A stretch of 64,000 nt of DNA from Leuctra nigra (lineage: Eukaryota; Arthropoda; Insecta; Plecoptera; Leuctridae): the NCBI GenBank assembly GCA_934045905.1, contig OW203769.1:28715899-28779898 (forward strand), in the 5' to 3' direction. The notes beneath the pieces were generated by a model that saw only the letters and a list, made by a program, of their open reading frames with translations, was not told where the DNA came from and made no database searches. This document shows, in pieces, positions 13,001 through 25,600 of this stretch (positions are counted from its first letter, which is position 1; each line of letters opens with the position of its first letter). The position numbers and the translations under genes were made by a program.

Positions 13001-16000
13001 TTTTTCTTGCTTTACCTACACTTAGTTAATTGGCTAATTGCATTTAAATTATTGTAGCTGCTGTTAATAATTGCAGTAGGATTACAAATAAAAATACACC
13101 TATCGTTAAAATGAATCCTGTAGGGGAAGTAGGGGCATAACGGGGACGTTAAGCTTTGAAAGGGTGTACACATATGGGTTCACAACTTCACTATAAAAAA
13201 AACTCCACAAAAATCTCAAATTGTACTTCAATTAGTGTTTATTAAGTTTACAATTTTTTTCAATTTTATTAAGGTTCGAGTTTTCTTGGAAATTTAAAAA
13301 TTCTGAAAAAGTTCATTTACCCCCGTTATGCCCCATACCCGGGGCATAACGGGGTATAGAAATAACAGCATATTTAGCATAGGATTACCTAACTTCCTGA
13401 CATCATCATAAACTACATCAAACATCATATCATCGTCTTATCATAATATATCATCATAATATCATATATCATCGTCTTATATCATGTCTCGTCGTTCGTG
13501 GTTATGATCATCATTACATAATAATACCCATTATCCCATTGCCATTACCCATTATGCCCCCACCGTTTTGCCCCCAGGACCAATACTTCTACTTTTCATG
13601 TTTTAAGACAATAATCATATTTGCAACAAAAAATCTTTTAATATCATACTACATAATATAATCATGTCTGAGCAATAAAAATCCCCGCCAATCCGCTATT
13701 GTGACCCAAATGACATCTGTCAAACTGTTTGCAGGAATGTGATTTTCAGCAAATCTCTTAAAACTCAAAGATATCACAATTAATCCAGGATTTTGTTTTT
13801 GCCTACTGAGCAATGAGGCAGGATAAACACTTTTTCACCAACGCCGACAGATGGCAGCACTTGCTGCATCAGATATCGCGATGTCCCCGTTGTGCCCCTG
13901 TCCCCGTTATGCCCCTACTTCCCCTACTGAAAGATCAACCAGTGTGTAGACGATGTCAACTTACTCAACTTACCTAACTGGATCAAAGCATCTATATAAT
14001 GCGAGTTATATTATTGCCTCATTCTGACCGTTGCATAGAGAGGCAAATTCTTCATCATCATAAATTTTGCACTGTTCAAATGCTTAAAAATGTGAAAAAT
14101 AGTTAAAGCTGTTTCCTGCTTTGGCTGACGTTAGACCACCAATGTGACAATATTTGTGCCCAATCACGACTCGGTCATTTGATTAGTTAAAATTTATTGT
14201 AGGAAATATTGTTAGAAGAATTTGCCTCGGGGTGCAGCCGACTCTTCAGTTATGTGTTGTAATGAAATACCTACCTACCTATGTGGACAAAATTCTGTAA
14301 ATTGGCATGTGTGTAGTAGGTAGACCTACGTAACTTTGTTGGCTTTCTTTCTACCAAAAGGCACTAACTCAGCTAGAGTGAAACAATTGTTGTCCAATAC
14401 TAATGCTTAGTGTGTACCACCTACTCGATTATCACTGTTCCCTGCCTGGGGGGCTATTCTAGAACGAAAGTCGAAAACAAAATCATTTTGGCCTGAAATC
14501 ATTTCACGGACATAAGGATAACAATATGATAACATGAACATGGTCTCTGAAATGATTCCAGGCCGGAATGATTTCGTTTTCGTTATAGTACCTGGCAACT
14601 CAGGGCTATTCAATGAAATGGACCAATGACCCCCGTCAAGACAGTGCGCTACACTGTCTACACTGCGAGACAGTTGGTCTGCGCTACATTTGCCTTTAGA
14701 TGGAACTAATAAGCTCACCTGAATTTTTGTGAACAACCATTTTCTTATCCTTCTTGTTTACATTTTCTCTTCCATACAATAAAATGTCACACTGAACTAA
14801 CTTTTCTCTTCCACACACAATTTAAGCTACGATCACCACTCTTTACAGGGATTAGCAACAGTCTGTGCATAGGAAATGACGCATAGGTACTTCAATTATG
14901 ACAATAATAATTCATCCATGCAACTTATTTATCATATTATTTCCTATTATGTTCAACTACAATAAAATTAGATTATGGGTCTGTCCAGGAGAAAATGGCC
15001 AAAAAAACCAGGGGGGTTATTCTAAATTCCCTTGTCGTCTCGTATCAATTGATACGGCATCACTACCACGTTCAAAAAAAAACAGTGAGACCGTATCAAG
15101 TGAAACGAGACGACAAGGAAATTTAGAATAGCCCCCCTGGACTGTTTTTTGCATTTTTTTTAAATATTTTTATTTATTTTTTATTTTTTAATATTAAATA
15201 TGTTAAAGTTATAGCTACTTGTGACGCTCTTCAAAACAATTAGGTAGGTAATATAATTTGTCTTCATACCATAAAAAATATTTTAGTGTGTGAATACTCA
15301 GCATCTAGAGATTTTAACATTGTGCACTCGGAAGTCACCGGAGAAATGTCACAGGAGAAATGGAGGTATTCATTAAATATCCATCTTCATAATATTATAC
15401 TAGTAGGTACCTATTTAGCTAAAGTTGACCAAATTAATATATTTCATCAAGTTGTTGTTGGCTGTTGCCATTGTTGATGGAATGTTTCTTTGTATAAAAT
15501 CAACACATCTTGGCTAGAAATGGTCTTCTACTAAATCAGTGATCCTTATACCCTGTTTCCTTGTCACAGGAGAAATGACTTTTTAAGTAATTAAATACTT
15601 TAAGTGCATAATTTTTTGTGGCTGAAACATTTTTTTTATGATAATAATAGCTTATATATTAGGTATTGTTGCTTTAGGAAAAAATATCCAGTATGAAAGT
15701 TGCATCCCAAAAAAATAATATTCTCCAAAATATAGGTACACAATTTAGCTAAAAGTGGTCACAGGAGAATTGCTGGACAGACCCTTATGCTTAAATTGAC
15801 CGATTTAAAAAAACCGTTCCTATTATTTAAAAAAATAAAAAAAGGATTCTCTAAAAAAAAATCCAATTTTTCATTAAAATCGATAAAAAAAAATAAGCAG
15901 AAATAAGTGCGAGTGAGTATGAGAAAAAATAGTGACAAAATAATATCAACAAATTGGAATCCAGCAGACTTAAATTCTATTGTAGGTTTTGAAATTCTGG

Positions 16001-16489
16001 GAGCCGTTCTTGATTATGTTACTGGTTTCTGTGGAACCTGGTAGGTATCTGGTTTAGATTCTATTGGCTGATACTGATTTTCTCACTATTTTTTTCTCAT
16101 ACTCACTCTCACTTTTTTCAGGAATAGGGCTTCTGGCATTATACTAATACATCAACAATGCAAATAAAAAATAAATGGACATTGAAAAAATCTTCCAAAT
16201 GTGCATGAGAGGCAATAATGAGGTGACCACTTGCGTTACAAAAGACAGGTGACCACTGGCGTGATAAAAGAGTTAGTGGTACGGTACAGTGCAAATTCGA
16301 TATAACACAACATTGTAGAAAGTATAAACCGCAAAATAATCGGAAGATTCTCCAATTGATATTTTTCCGTGTAATGAACGTCTCTCTTCGGATTGGTTCC
16401 AGGATCGCGATGGCGGCGGCGGCGGCGGCAACAACAACAACAACAACAGAGGTCGCGGCGGCTCAAGAGGCGGCCGCATGAACAATTGA
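7015..16489 (+). CDS. Ythdf: YTH-domain m6A reader, YTHDF family
   Basis: This is a cytoplasmic reader of N6-methyladenosine in mRNA. Five coding exons are 7015-7038 (MSAGVSDQ), 7193-7217, 7623-7696, 10725-12308 and 16403-16489. Phases fit throughout, giving about 597 aa, close to the family's usual 560-600. The N-terminal half is low-complexity (Gly/Pro/Asn/Gln/Met-rich). The YTH domain spans roughly residues 365-510, from [19 protein letters not shown] to [20 protein letters not shown]. The aromatic cage tryptophans are visible as W393 ([10 protein letters not shown]), W450 and W455 (VWSQDKWKG), with the same 5-residue spacing as in vertebrate YTHDF proteins. The last exon adds a (Gly)6-(Asn)6[13 protein letters not shown] tail. 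Donor AAG|GTAGGA at 12308 leads to this exon; reading through instead gives a shorter end, VGY and stop at 12318-12320. Exon 2-3 sequence ([15 protein letters not shown]) resembles known YTHDF N-termini. A candidate AATAAA is at 16949-16954. Confidence 0.94.
7852..9217. mobile_element. Foldback element with 173-bp arms built of 33-35-bp tandem units (YTHDF intron 3)
   Basis: The left arm (7852-8024) and right arm (9045-9217) are near-perfect inverted repeats. The outer half of each arm is itself a tandem array of about 3.5 units based on CTATTATCACCGTGTGGTG. No clear target-site duplication or reading frame is seen. A separate MITE (8054-8526) lies between the arms. Confidence 0.8.
8054..8526. 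mobile_element. Harbinger-like MITE inside the 7852-9217 foldback
   Basis: The inverted ends are AGCCTGATGCACAATTGAAT and its complement, flanked by TTA at 8051-8053 and 8527-8529. A 3-bp TWA duplication is the PIF/Harbinger pattern. Inner arms carry repeated ACTAAACACTAAAC motifs. There is no transposase. Confidence 0.7.
9218..10724. other. Remainder of YTHDF intron 3; nothing coding seen
   Basis: AT-rich sequence. A short inverted pair at about 10434-10515 (AAAGTAATTTTTCGG / AAAAATTACTTT) and GCCCGCAGTCAATG / CATTGACCGTGGGC around 10397-10585 suggest another small palindromic MITE of about 190 bp. Confidence 0.45.
13120..13927. mobile_element. MITE with 28-bp terminal inverted repeats (YTHDF intron 4)
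   Basis: The left end GTAGGGGAAGTAGGGGCATA is mirrored at the right end as TATGCCCCTACTTCCCCTAC. Further GGGGCATAACGGGG copies occur near 13340 and GTTATGCCCC-type motifs near 13550. The 3-bp CTG found on both sides is too short to class the family. Confidence 0.7.
14447..14605. mobile_element. Small imperfect palindromic MITE
   Basis: The arms AAATCATTTTGGCCTGAAAT and ATTCCAGGCCGGAATGATTT pair imperfectly, and GGGGGGCTATTCTA stands at the left. The end motif resembles that of the 15008-15140 element, so they may be related. Confidence 0.5.
15008..15140. mobile_element. 133-bp hairpin MITE
   Basis: A near-perfect palindrome beginning CCAGGGGGGTTATTCTAAAT and ending ATTTAGAATAGCCCCCCTGG, with CTTGTCGTCTCGT mirrored inside. 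It lies in YTHDF intron 4. Confidence 0.75.
15897..16120. repeat. Inverted repeat just upstream of the last YTHDF exon
   Basis: GAGTGAGTATGAGAAAAAAT near 15911 is mirrored by ATTTTTTTCTCATACTCACT near 16087. It is probably a decayed MITE, ending about 280 bp before the acceptor of the last YTHDF exon. Confidence 0.5.
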
Positions 16490-19400
16490 AACACGTCGTT
16501 TCCGTCACGACTCGCAATCGACAAGGAAACGCGCCTAACGGTTACACGATATAACTTTTAAAACAGTTAAAACAAATGTTTATGTATGACATCAATTATT
16601 ATAATATTATAAAAATAGGGCATGGGGGCTGGGGTCAAAGTCTTAATATTGCAGTCATTCGTAGATCAAGTTTCGTACGTATTATAAACTATAAATATTC
16701 TAGCGAGAAAGAGAGAGAGAGACGGTGTCACAAATTTGCACGTAACTCCTTCCCCCGTGAACAGTTAAAGTTGATTAGTTTGCAAATTTAACACGACTAA
16801 AAGTCTAGGTCCAGTTATTGAACACTAAGCTGAGTGAAAATTCACCCGTCCTGTAGAATCGACATTTCGCTTCCTTCCGTTGACGGTTTGTTTGCATTCA
16901 AATAGCATTTACGTTAAAACGGATCGATGGGAAATGAGAGCTCTCTAAAATAAATCAATGTCAATTTGTATCGGTGTCCACTTCTCCAAAGTTCTACGTA
17001 GATTGTCGATCTACGGTAAAATTATTCAAGTCACTTTTAACTGTCGGTGTTCATTTAACTCAGCGTAAAATGTTTTTCGGTGTTTCTGCGAGTAAAGCTC
17101 TGCATTTCCCTTGGCTGTCCCCCGAACACCGATTTAGAGCTGTAATAGTTGCACTTTTCTTGATACCAACTGTACGTTCAGTTCTCTCACCTCTAGCGGT
17201 ACCTCAATACTAACAGTGTGTCATTTTGGTTTGTAACGGATATCTTTTTTGGAGTTAAAACGTAGATAACCATGTACGTCCCACACCCACGATGTCATGT
17301 GTCGTTTGTGTACGTATTGCATAACTAGACTTCTTGTGGTTTACAATCTTACACTGCAAATAACTAAAAATAAAACGAATGAAAGTGTATTAACAAAAAA
17401 AACTATCTTAAAGACGAATGTAAGTAGGATTCATTTCAGTACGGCAAGTCTCGACGGTTGCGGTCGTCAGAATAACGATTTACTTTTAAAAACTTCAAGA
17501 TCAACGAAATCCTCCGCTTGTGAATGCTCCGAGCGAAACGGACCCCGCAACCGCTTCAAGCGCATCGCGTGATCCCACTTGTCCGGATGGCTTGAGCGAA
17601 GAGACGAAACGCTACTTCAAGATCAGCCTCTCGATTCATCGCTCAAGATTGTGTCGTGTTCTGGTATAGGGTAGTGCACCTCTTTTGTTATTTCAATCGA
17701 ACCCGTTCATAGAATGAAAACTACGCCATGTGATTGTGGTTAATATAAGGAACACAAAGGATTACTACACTCTTAAAACAGTTTTTAAAATATTCTGCAT
17801 TTTCCAACTTTGGATTTGAAAATATAAACTTAATGGACGAATTCAACAAGTGAAAGTACGTAGTGATAACATCTGATATGAAAGACGTTTTATCTCAGAT
17901 TTTGTCCATAGAAAACCTAACAGATCCTTTGTTATTGTTATTACTTCCTATTTTTCATTGGGTTGGATCAGCCGATGAAAATATTTTTTTTAGTGCAAAA
18001 AACATTTTGGACTCTGAAAAGAATACTTAGAAGACTGCAATGAATTTAATTACTATCAGTTTAAACTGGCATTTTAAAATGCCCGAAGTGTAATATGATC
18101 ACTGGACATCGTTTTAATAATTGAAACTTAAAAAGAAAACAAATATAATATATTGAACTTTCAAAAGTCATAAAAAAACTGTTGGTGAACTAGAAGGACC
18201 TCAATCAATTGGTTATTAAAATATTATAAATACTAGCGACAGTTACAAAGTTGAGAGTTGCGCGACGAGTGTACGTCAGATCTCGATGAAAGTGAGTGCT
18301 TCAGTTAAAACGGAGATGAAATACGATACGGAACGTTCTGGCGCCTAACCGAGAAGACCGCGGTTTAACGGTACTGGTACTTGTATGTATATATATCTGG
18401 GTGAAATTACATTTTATTTATTAATACTTAATGAAATTGTCATGATTTTCTAAATTATTGTTATATTTGTTTGGAGGAATGTATGCACTAATCAGGTTTG
18501 AAATATTCTTATGTTTAAGGTTGCTCGGCAAAATTAATTTAGGTCTGACCGACCGATTGCAAATGGTATCATAAAGATTGACACATTATTCTTTGAGTGT
18601 GCATGAAAGCCAAACTCTGTTCATTATGTTCCTACCGTCGAACTGATTCGTCCAGCTAGTCAGTTTGTGTAAGAATGATTGTTGCCTTTGAGTTCCTTTG
18701 AGGATTATCAACTGTTCGATGAATTGTTTCGATGGCAGGGTAACGGACAGAGTTTGGGAGATCCGACTAGTGGGAAAATATTGTTGATAGCTAAATAAAG
18801 CATCAATTAGACAAATAAATTATGGTAGAATGTGTTTTCTTTCCTGAGCAATGAACATCCTTGTAATTGTACAATATTTCATCTCCACATTTTGTAACTG
18901 AGTTAAATTAATGCTAAATGTTATAAGAAAACATTGATGTAAATTTCACTTTCTGCAGTCTCTTTTTGTTGTCTACTCTGTGAAAATTTTATGTGTGTGA
19001 ATCCTTGTACAATTTCTTGTTCCTCGAGAAATATTTTATATTTGGACAAGGGAGCAAGACTTGAGATTATCTTTTGGCATCGATCATTTAGGAAAGTTTC
19101 CCTTGTGCAAATGCCATTAATCAAAAACAACCATAAAAAATAAAAATGCAATAAAACGATGGAGTAGTGTAGTAGTAAAATCCTTTATTTATTTAGCCCT
19201 TTGCTATATTTTATTACATTCATAAATTACATTACAGAACGGAAAATGTTACAAGTTACAACACTTCAGCATCACAAAACCCTCCTAGGATTCTCTTGTG
19301 GAAATGGAGTCGACATCCCATTTATAATCAACACAACTTGCAACATAGAACATGTTTGTTCTAATAGCTTATATTTTTAGGAGGGATTTATATTTCATAA

Positions 19401-19669
19401 ACTTGTTCATCAACGCATTTTCAAATCTGTTGGATTGCAGGATAAATTGATTGTGATTGGCGTGTAATTTCATGAAAATTAAAAACAAAATTGAAAAGAC
19501 CGCGCAATTTCAAGGTCTCTGGATTTAGTGACCTTGGCCCAGCTTGTTTACTTTCTTCAAGATGGCTTTGCAACACCATTTGTGATGAAGACTTGCATAC
19601 ATCCCAAAATCAAATTGTTGTGAAGTGTTTCTACCTTTTGTAGAGTCCTTTGGACAACAATATACTAAA
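16490..19669. other. YTHDF 3' UTR / DCUN1D 5' region; no coding exon recognised
   Basis: The YTHDF 3' UTR begins at 16490 and may end near the AATAAA at 16949-16954 or extend further. The DCUN1D transcript must start somewhere before 19670. A TATAAATA at about 18225 and the less AT-rich stretch 18235-18370 make one candidate start. I see no translated exon between them. Confidence 0.4.
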
Positions 19670-22600
19670 ATGGTAAGCAATAATGAGTGTCTAATTCTTC
19701 TATTGTTCCATTTCAATAATCTACCCTTGATTTTCTCACTCGACGTAACTATAGAAACCAATGACATTGCTATCTGACAGGTAACATTTTCTCTTTCCAG
19801 CATAAACTCAAGAGTTCACAGAGAGACAAAGTAAAGAAATTCATAGCTTTCACACAAACAGGTGAAAATACAGCTATATTTTGTCTTACTCACAACGATT
19901 GGAAGCTGGAGTTAGCGTCTGACAACTACTTTCAAAACCCAGATGCTTACTACAGAGAAACAAAGATAACCATCGATAGGAAAAAACTGGAACAGTTGTT
20001 CGCAAGATATAAAGGTGACTTTTCTTAAAATGTTTATCTTGAAATTCTTTTGGGTACCTACCTACCTACCTGTTCACAACTTACGACTCGGTTTCAGATC
20101 CTAGTGAACCCGATAAGATCACCGGGGACGGGATCTTGAAGTTCCTCGAGGATTTAAATCTAACCGCCGATTCAAGACTAGTTCTCATCATCGCGTGGAA
20201 GTTTCGAGCGGCAACGCAATGCGAATTTACGAGAGAGGAGTTCATGACAGGAATGACTGAGTTAGGGTGAGTAAAATTCTGCAAATGTGCCTGAACTACT
20301 TTGCCGCTACCACGAGTTATGATACAAGAGAGGACACACATCTGTTATCATAACATCTGTCAAGGTCATGCTTGTTATATTAACATGTAGATGTTATTGA
20401 TGCTAGAGAATACTTTTGTTTTGTGCGATTAGATTTGAGTAGTAACCGGTATAGTACAACATTATGTAGGTCTACGTTATACCTTTTCAATTTTATGTAG
20501 GCTACTGGGTATTACAGGTTTTGAGCAGTTGTGTAGGTAAATAGTCTTTAAATTTACTATTTAAGAATGATACCTACTATGTGGATCATGCAGCTTACAG
20601 TTTTCTTTTATGCTACCATGGGGCCTATTCTCGAGTTAAAACGTCTACGGAAAAGTTCAACTTTTGTGAGATCAAATGAGATCTTATATTACCTATTTTT
20701 CAATGTAAAATTAGATCTAGATACGTAGATACCTAGATACTAGACCTAGAAACTCAAGAAAAGCCCGCCACGCTTGTGGTCGTAAATTAATAGATTTCAC
20801 TACCTAGCTTCTGTTGTTTTTAATGCAAAAAATGGACGTTTTCTCCCGAAGACGGACATATTATGGTTGGCATGGTGACGGGTCAAAGTTAATTTATAAA
20901 TGGAGGTAGAGGTATCGATGTGTTTACTGTTTCTGTAATGGGAGTGGTTTTTTCCTACTAAAGATTTTTCCGGAGCCTACAATTGACCAGGTAACCATTA
21001 AAACTTTATCGCCCAATAAGCAAAGAATCACAGCTAGTCCGAATGGTGCCATCAAGATGGCGGCAACAATGATGCGACGTCACGGGCAAACTACTACTTT
21101 CTTCAACGTCATCTGTCAATCATCTTCTCTTAGGGTGTGTTTGATAAGTATTTTCAGATTGCGATCTGTGACGTCAGCAGATTGTTCGGCGCGCGCTCGA
21201 AAATGTGGACTTATCAAACAAACTTTGCTGGCGGCGCGTTTGAACCTTTGAACAGCCCGCGATATTTTAAATGGCGGCCATCAACCTAACCTCATATAAT
21301 GCATAATTAATCATAAATACCTATTATAGGTAGGTTATTTTAAAACTTACTAGATTCAACTGTATGCTCATGTGTGTTACTACAACATGAAGCTCTGTAG
21401 AAGTAAATTGACACGTTGAACACTTATATGTCAGTGTCATCCGCCATGTTTTCCAGAGTGCAATCTGTCCCTCGCTCGATTTTGACCGCTCGATTAGATT
21501 GCGCTCTGCCGGTACCCGCGTGGAGTTATCAAACACTCCAGAGCGCAAGCCAAATGAGTTATCAAACAAAAAAGAGCAGATCGAGCGCTGGCCGAGTGCG
21601 CGGAATGAGTTATCAAACACACCCTTAATCAATCACAATCTGAAATTACCTAGCTGTTGAGTCGTCAATAAAGTGCAACATGATAAATTGCTTTGCTTTT
21701 TGTTATCTTATCAAAACTAAATAAATTCTAGGAAAATAAATCGTAAATATGCATTGATAAGCTTTTTAATGGATGATATTATTATACTTGGCGAGAATTG
21801 CTGAACGTAGACCAATAATTAATTTGCAATTGATCACGGTCTAGTGTACTTTCTGTAGAAAAATCTACAAGTACCCATTTCAAATTAAATAGGTAGGTAC
21901 TACCCTTTTATTCTTGACTTATATCACTAAAAAGGAAAGTGCGATAAAATGTTGGTATGGTGGCCATACATTTTACATTTTCAACTTGATCTTCTTTTCA
22001 CTTTTCAACCAATCCAAGGATACCTACTACCAGACAAACATTGAAAATTACAACTTTTGGTGGAATTCTGTGACTAGCTTATCACTCACACACACCGTGG
22101 TACCGGGAATAAAAGAGCAAAATTAAAACATAGACTTGAAGACAAAAGAGTAAAAAGGAGCACTTAGTTGGTACCTACCTAATTCTAATATTTATTATTA
22201 GGCAGCAGAAATGAAGTTTTTACGAAGCATACAAGGAGTAACTAAGATGGACAAGATCAGGAGTGAAAAGATTAGAGGAGACTTGAAGGTAGAGAGGTTG
22301 GCATTTAAAATGGGGAGAGAGCGGCTACGGTGGTTTGGCCACATGAAGAGAATGCAGAGGGAGAGAATACCGCGTCGGGAGTTCGAAGCTGCGAGAAGTG
22401 ATAAAAGGAGAGTGGGAAGACCGAGGGAAAAGTGGAGAGAGCTGGTAGCAGAAGATGTACAAGAGAGACTGGAGAAGTGGGAAGAAGTGGAAGAAGGAAG
22501 GGGGTGGGAAGACAGGAAGAAGTGGAAAAAACTGGTAGAGAAGAAGAACGAAGAGGAAGAGCCAAGCCTGGCCAGCTAGCTTAGGAGTCCGGGCCCTAGT

Positions 22601-25600
22601 AAATGGTGGCCTCGCCACCCCCCGACCCAACTCTTGGAACCGGGAGGAAGATTATTATTATTTTTATTTATTTAAAAGATCTTGCAATACAAATTTACAT
22701 ATATGTGGCACGGCAATTGCCGTGATTGTTTAAACAGTCACACTTAGGCCCGGTTGTACAATGTCCCGAGAAGTACTTGATAAAGTTCACTAGCTTAAAG
22801 TGGACGGTAGCGGCCTACAGTTTCATTGGTTGTTGCCAAGGTTTCAGCCGATATCTCCTGCCGCTAGCTTGATCGGGACATTGTACAACTGGGCCTTCAT
22901 TAATAACTTATTTTGCAATTATCATTATTTATAATACTACGTAAGCATAACAATTAAAAGGATCAAAATGAAATACAAAGTATGAATCATCAACATCCTT
23001 TCAATCATCCCTTATCAATTCCTTAAACCTTTCACAGTGCAATCTTCCAATACCAGCTTCAACAACACATTCCTATCCAAACTATTCCAATCTCGGACCG
23101 TCCAATGAAGAAAGGAATGCCTCCCTATAGTATCTGTTTTTGATTCCAGGGCCGACTGCATAGAGAAGTTGAAGCAGCGGCTACCGTCACTAGACCACGA
23201 AATCAAAGACCACCTCCGGTTTAAAGACTTCTACCACTTCACGTTCAATTACGCTAAAGATGTGGAGCAGAAGGGCATCGACCTGGACGTCGCCATCTTC
23301 TACTGGAGGATCGTACTCGCTGGACGCTTCCGGTTTCTTGACCAGTGGTGTACATTTCTCCAGGTGCGTACCAATGTCAAATTTCATACCTTTTCATGAA
23401 TTTCATAATATTCCCTGGAATATTTCCATCCTAATATTGGGAATATTCGCCAAAATCGTTAATAATATTTTTGGTTTTAATTATGGATATTTTTATAGAC
23501 TCAAAAGATGTTTTAGCCCCATAAAATGTGCCCACTGCCCACATAGTATTAATGAATAATGGGACCTCATCTTATTGACAAAAATATCCTAAAAAGCCAT
23601 TAAAAATACCGTTAATTGTTAAATATTTCTGCAACATAAATGTCGGGAATTTTCACATCCCTGGGTACCTACCTATGCTATAATACTCTACATAATAAGA
23701 ATGGAAATTGAATGGTCAAATTTACTTTTTCAGTCAAGTGAGTAGTGACGGCCATATTATTAGTATTTTCATAAAAATTGGAAATCCATTTAAAAAGTGT
23801 ACAGTACTAGTAGTAGTAGTACCTACTAATTTAGATTTCACTGTAATGCTATTACCTACTTAAAAACACTAGTATTATGTAGTCAAGGAAAAAATATTTT
23901 ATTTTTTGTGGTTGTTTCTTCGAGATTTTATTTTTTTGTGGTTAAATCTTTGAGATTTTTTAGAGAGACAAACAATTAACACTCTTCTCAATTCTATCTA
24001 CTCTATCTCTTTTCTATCTTACGGCAGAAACACTAACTATTTGAACTATGTATCTACACTTGGCCCAAGTAAAAAACGGTATATGAAATTTCTCAGACTT
24101 ACCCATATTTTTCCATAAAAGTGGAAAAATTGAAATTTCTTACTCTAATTGTAGTTTTAATTAAAATTTAATTTTGATAATGAAACACACTCTGTTTGAC
24201 AACGATAAGAAGTGTGTACAATCTGATCAATGAAGATAGCCAGCTTTCACGTGTGGATTACAATGAATAGCTTTTTCAGATCGTAATAATTTGCATAACT
24301 ACGTGCTATCTAGTATTCTTTATAGTCCGTTGTAATGCGATTGGCAACATAACTGAAAAATGCTGTTCGCGTATCAAATTGAAGGATGCAAGATGTGAAA
24401 AATAAAATACTCGTTGGACTGGAACTCGAACCTCCTCTCATTTGCCGGGCGAGGACTTCACCACCGGAGCTACCAAGACGGTTACATTCCGATACACACG
24501 GTGGTAGAGCCCTTGCCTTTTAACTAAGATGTCCTGGGTTCAAGCCCTGGTCCTGCCGGATATTTCACATGGCCCTTCAATTCATCTAGACTACTGCGGA
24601 AAATTTTCGAAGAACGTAGGTAACCCAATGTTTTGGGTTATTTTTCCTAAAATTAGAAATATTTCCATATTTTTCCGGAAATTTTTCTGGAAATTTCCGA
24701 AAAAATATTTTTCCGGAAAATTCCCATCCCTATATGTGAGCGAAAGAGATTGGCAGCTGGTCAGGTTTATCCTTGTTAAGAGGGCTTGGTAGTGAGCGAG
24801 GCCTTGACGAGTTTTTTAATCGATTTTTATCAATATCTTTTTCCAGTGTAATTGTTAACAAAATAGGGCTATGGACGTGAATTCAGAACAGTTCAATGAA
24901 AATAATTTCATAGTTTGGAATAAGTTATTAGTTTTATTGTGTCCAACAGGTGTTTAGAACCCGAAAATTACTAATTTTTTGGGTTCTAAACACCTATTGG
25001 ACAAAATAAAACTAATAACTTATTCCAAACTATGAAATTATTTTCATTGAACTGTTCTGAATTCACGTCCATAGCCCTATTTTGTTAACAATTACACTGG
25101 AAAAAGATATTGATAAAAATCGATTAAAAAACTCTTCAAGGTCAAACTCACTACCCAGCCGTCTTAAGTAGGTATTATCAATGAAATCAATGACACTTTA
25201 GCACAGACTTTATGGGACGATGCCATCAAACCTTGAACAGACAATCCTTTTCTTTTGAATACCGTTTTTACTTTGGCCAAGACTCTAGTGTACATACTCA
25301 ATTTACGTGAAGCACTGGAGAGCCGCATCATTACATACATACCCTTAAGGTGATACTAGCGCTCGGCCGTTTTAGAAAATTGAGAGAGTAAAATTGTTTC
25401 ATAAGTTAGTGTAACTTTTACAGGATGTTCACATGATCAGTCTGATTTGATATTAGCAGCCCTTTTTAATTTTTGCTTATTGAATCGTTAATTAGGCGCC
25501 GGTTATTCAACAAAACCGCGCAAAACGATGAAATTTGCGATACGATTGGAGACCAAACCCGTTAACCAATTGATCTCAAATTTTAATCATGATTAGATGA

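Noticed and set aside
22211..22579. Host gene of 122 codons
   Set aside because: The sequence RWFGHMKRM and VGRPREKW belongs to the tail of LINE polymerases, and the stretch ends in an ATT-rich tail.
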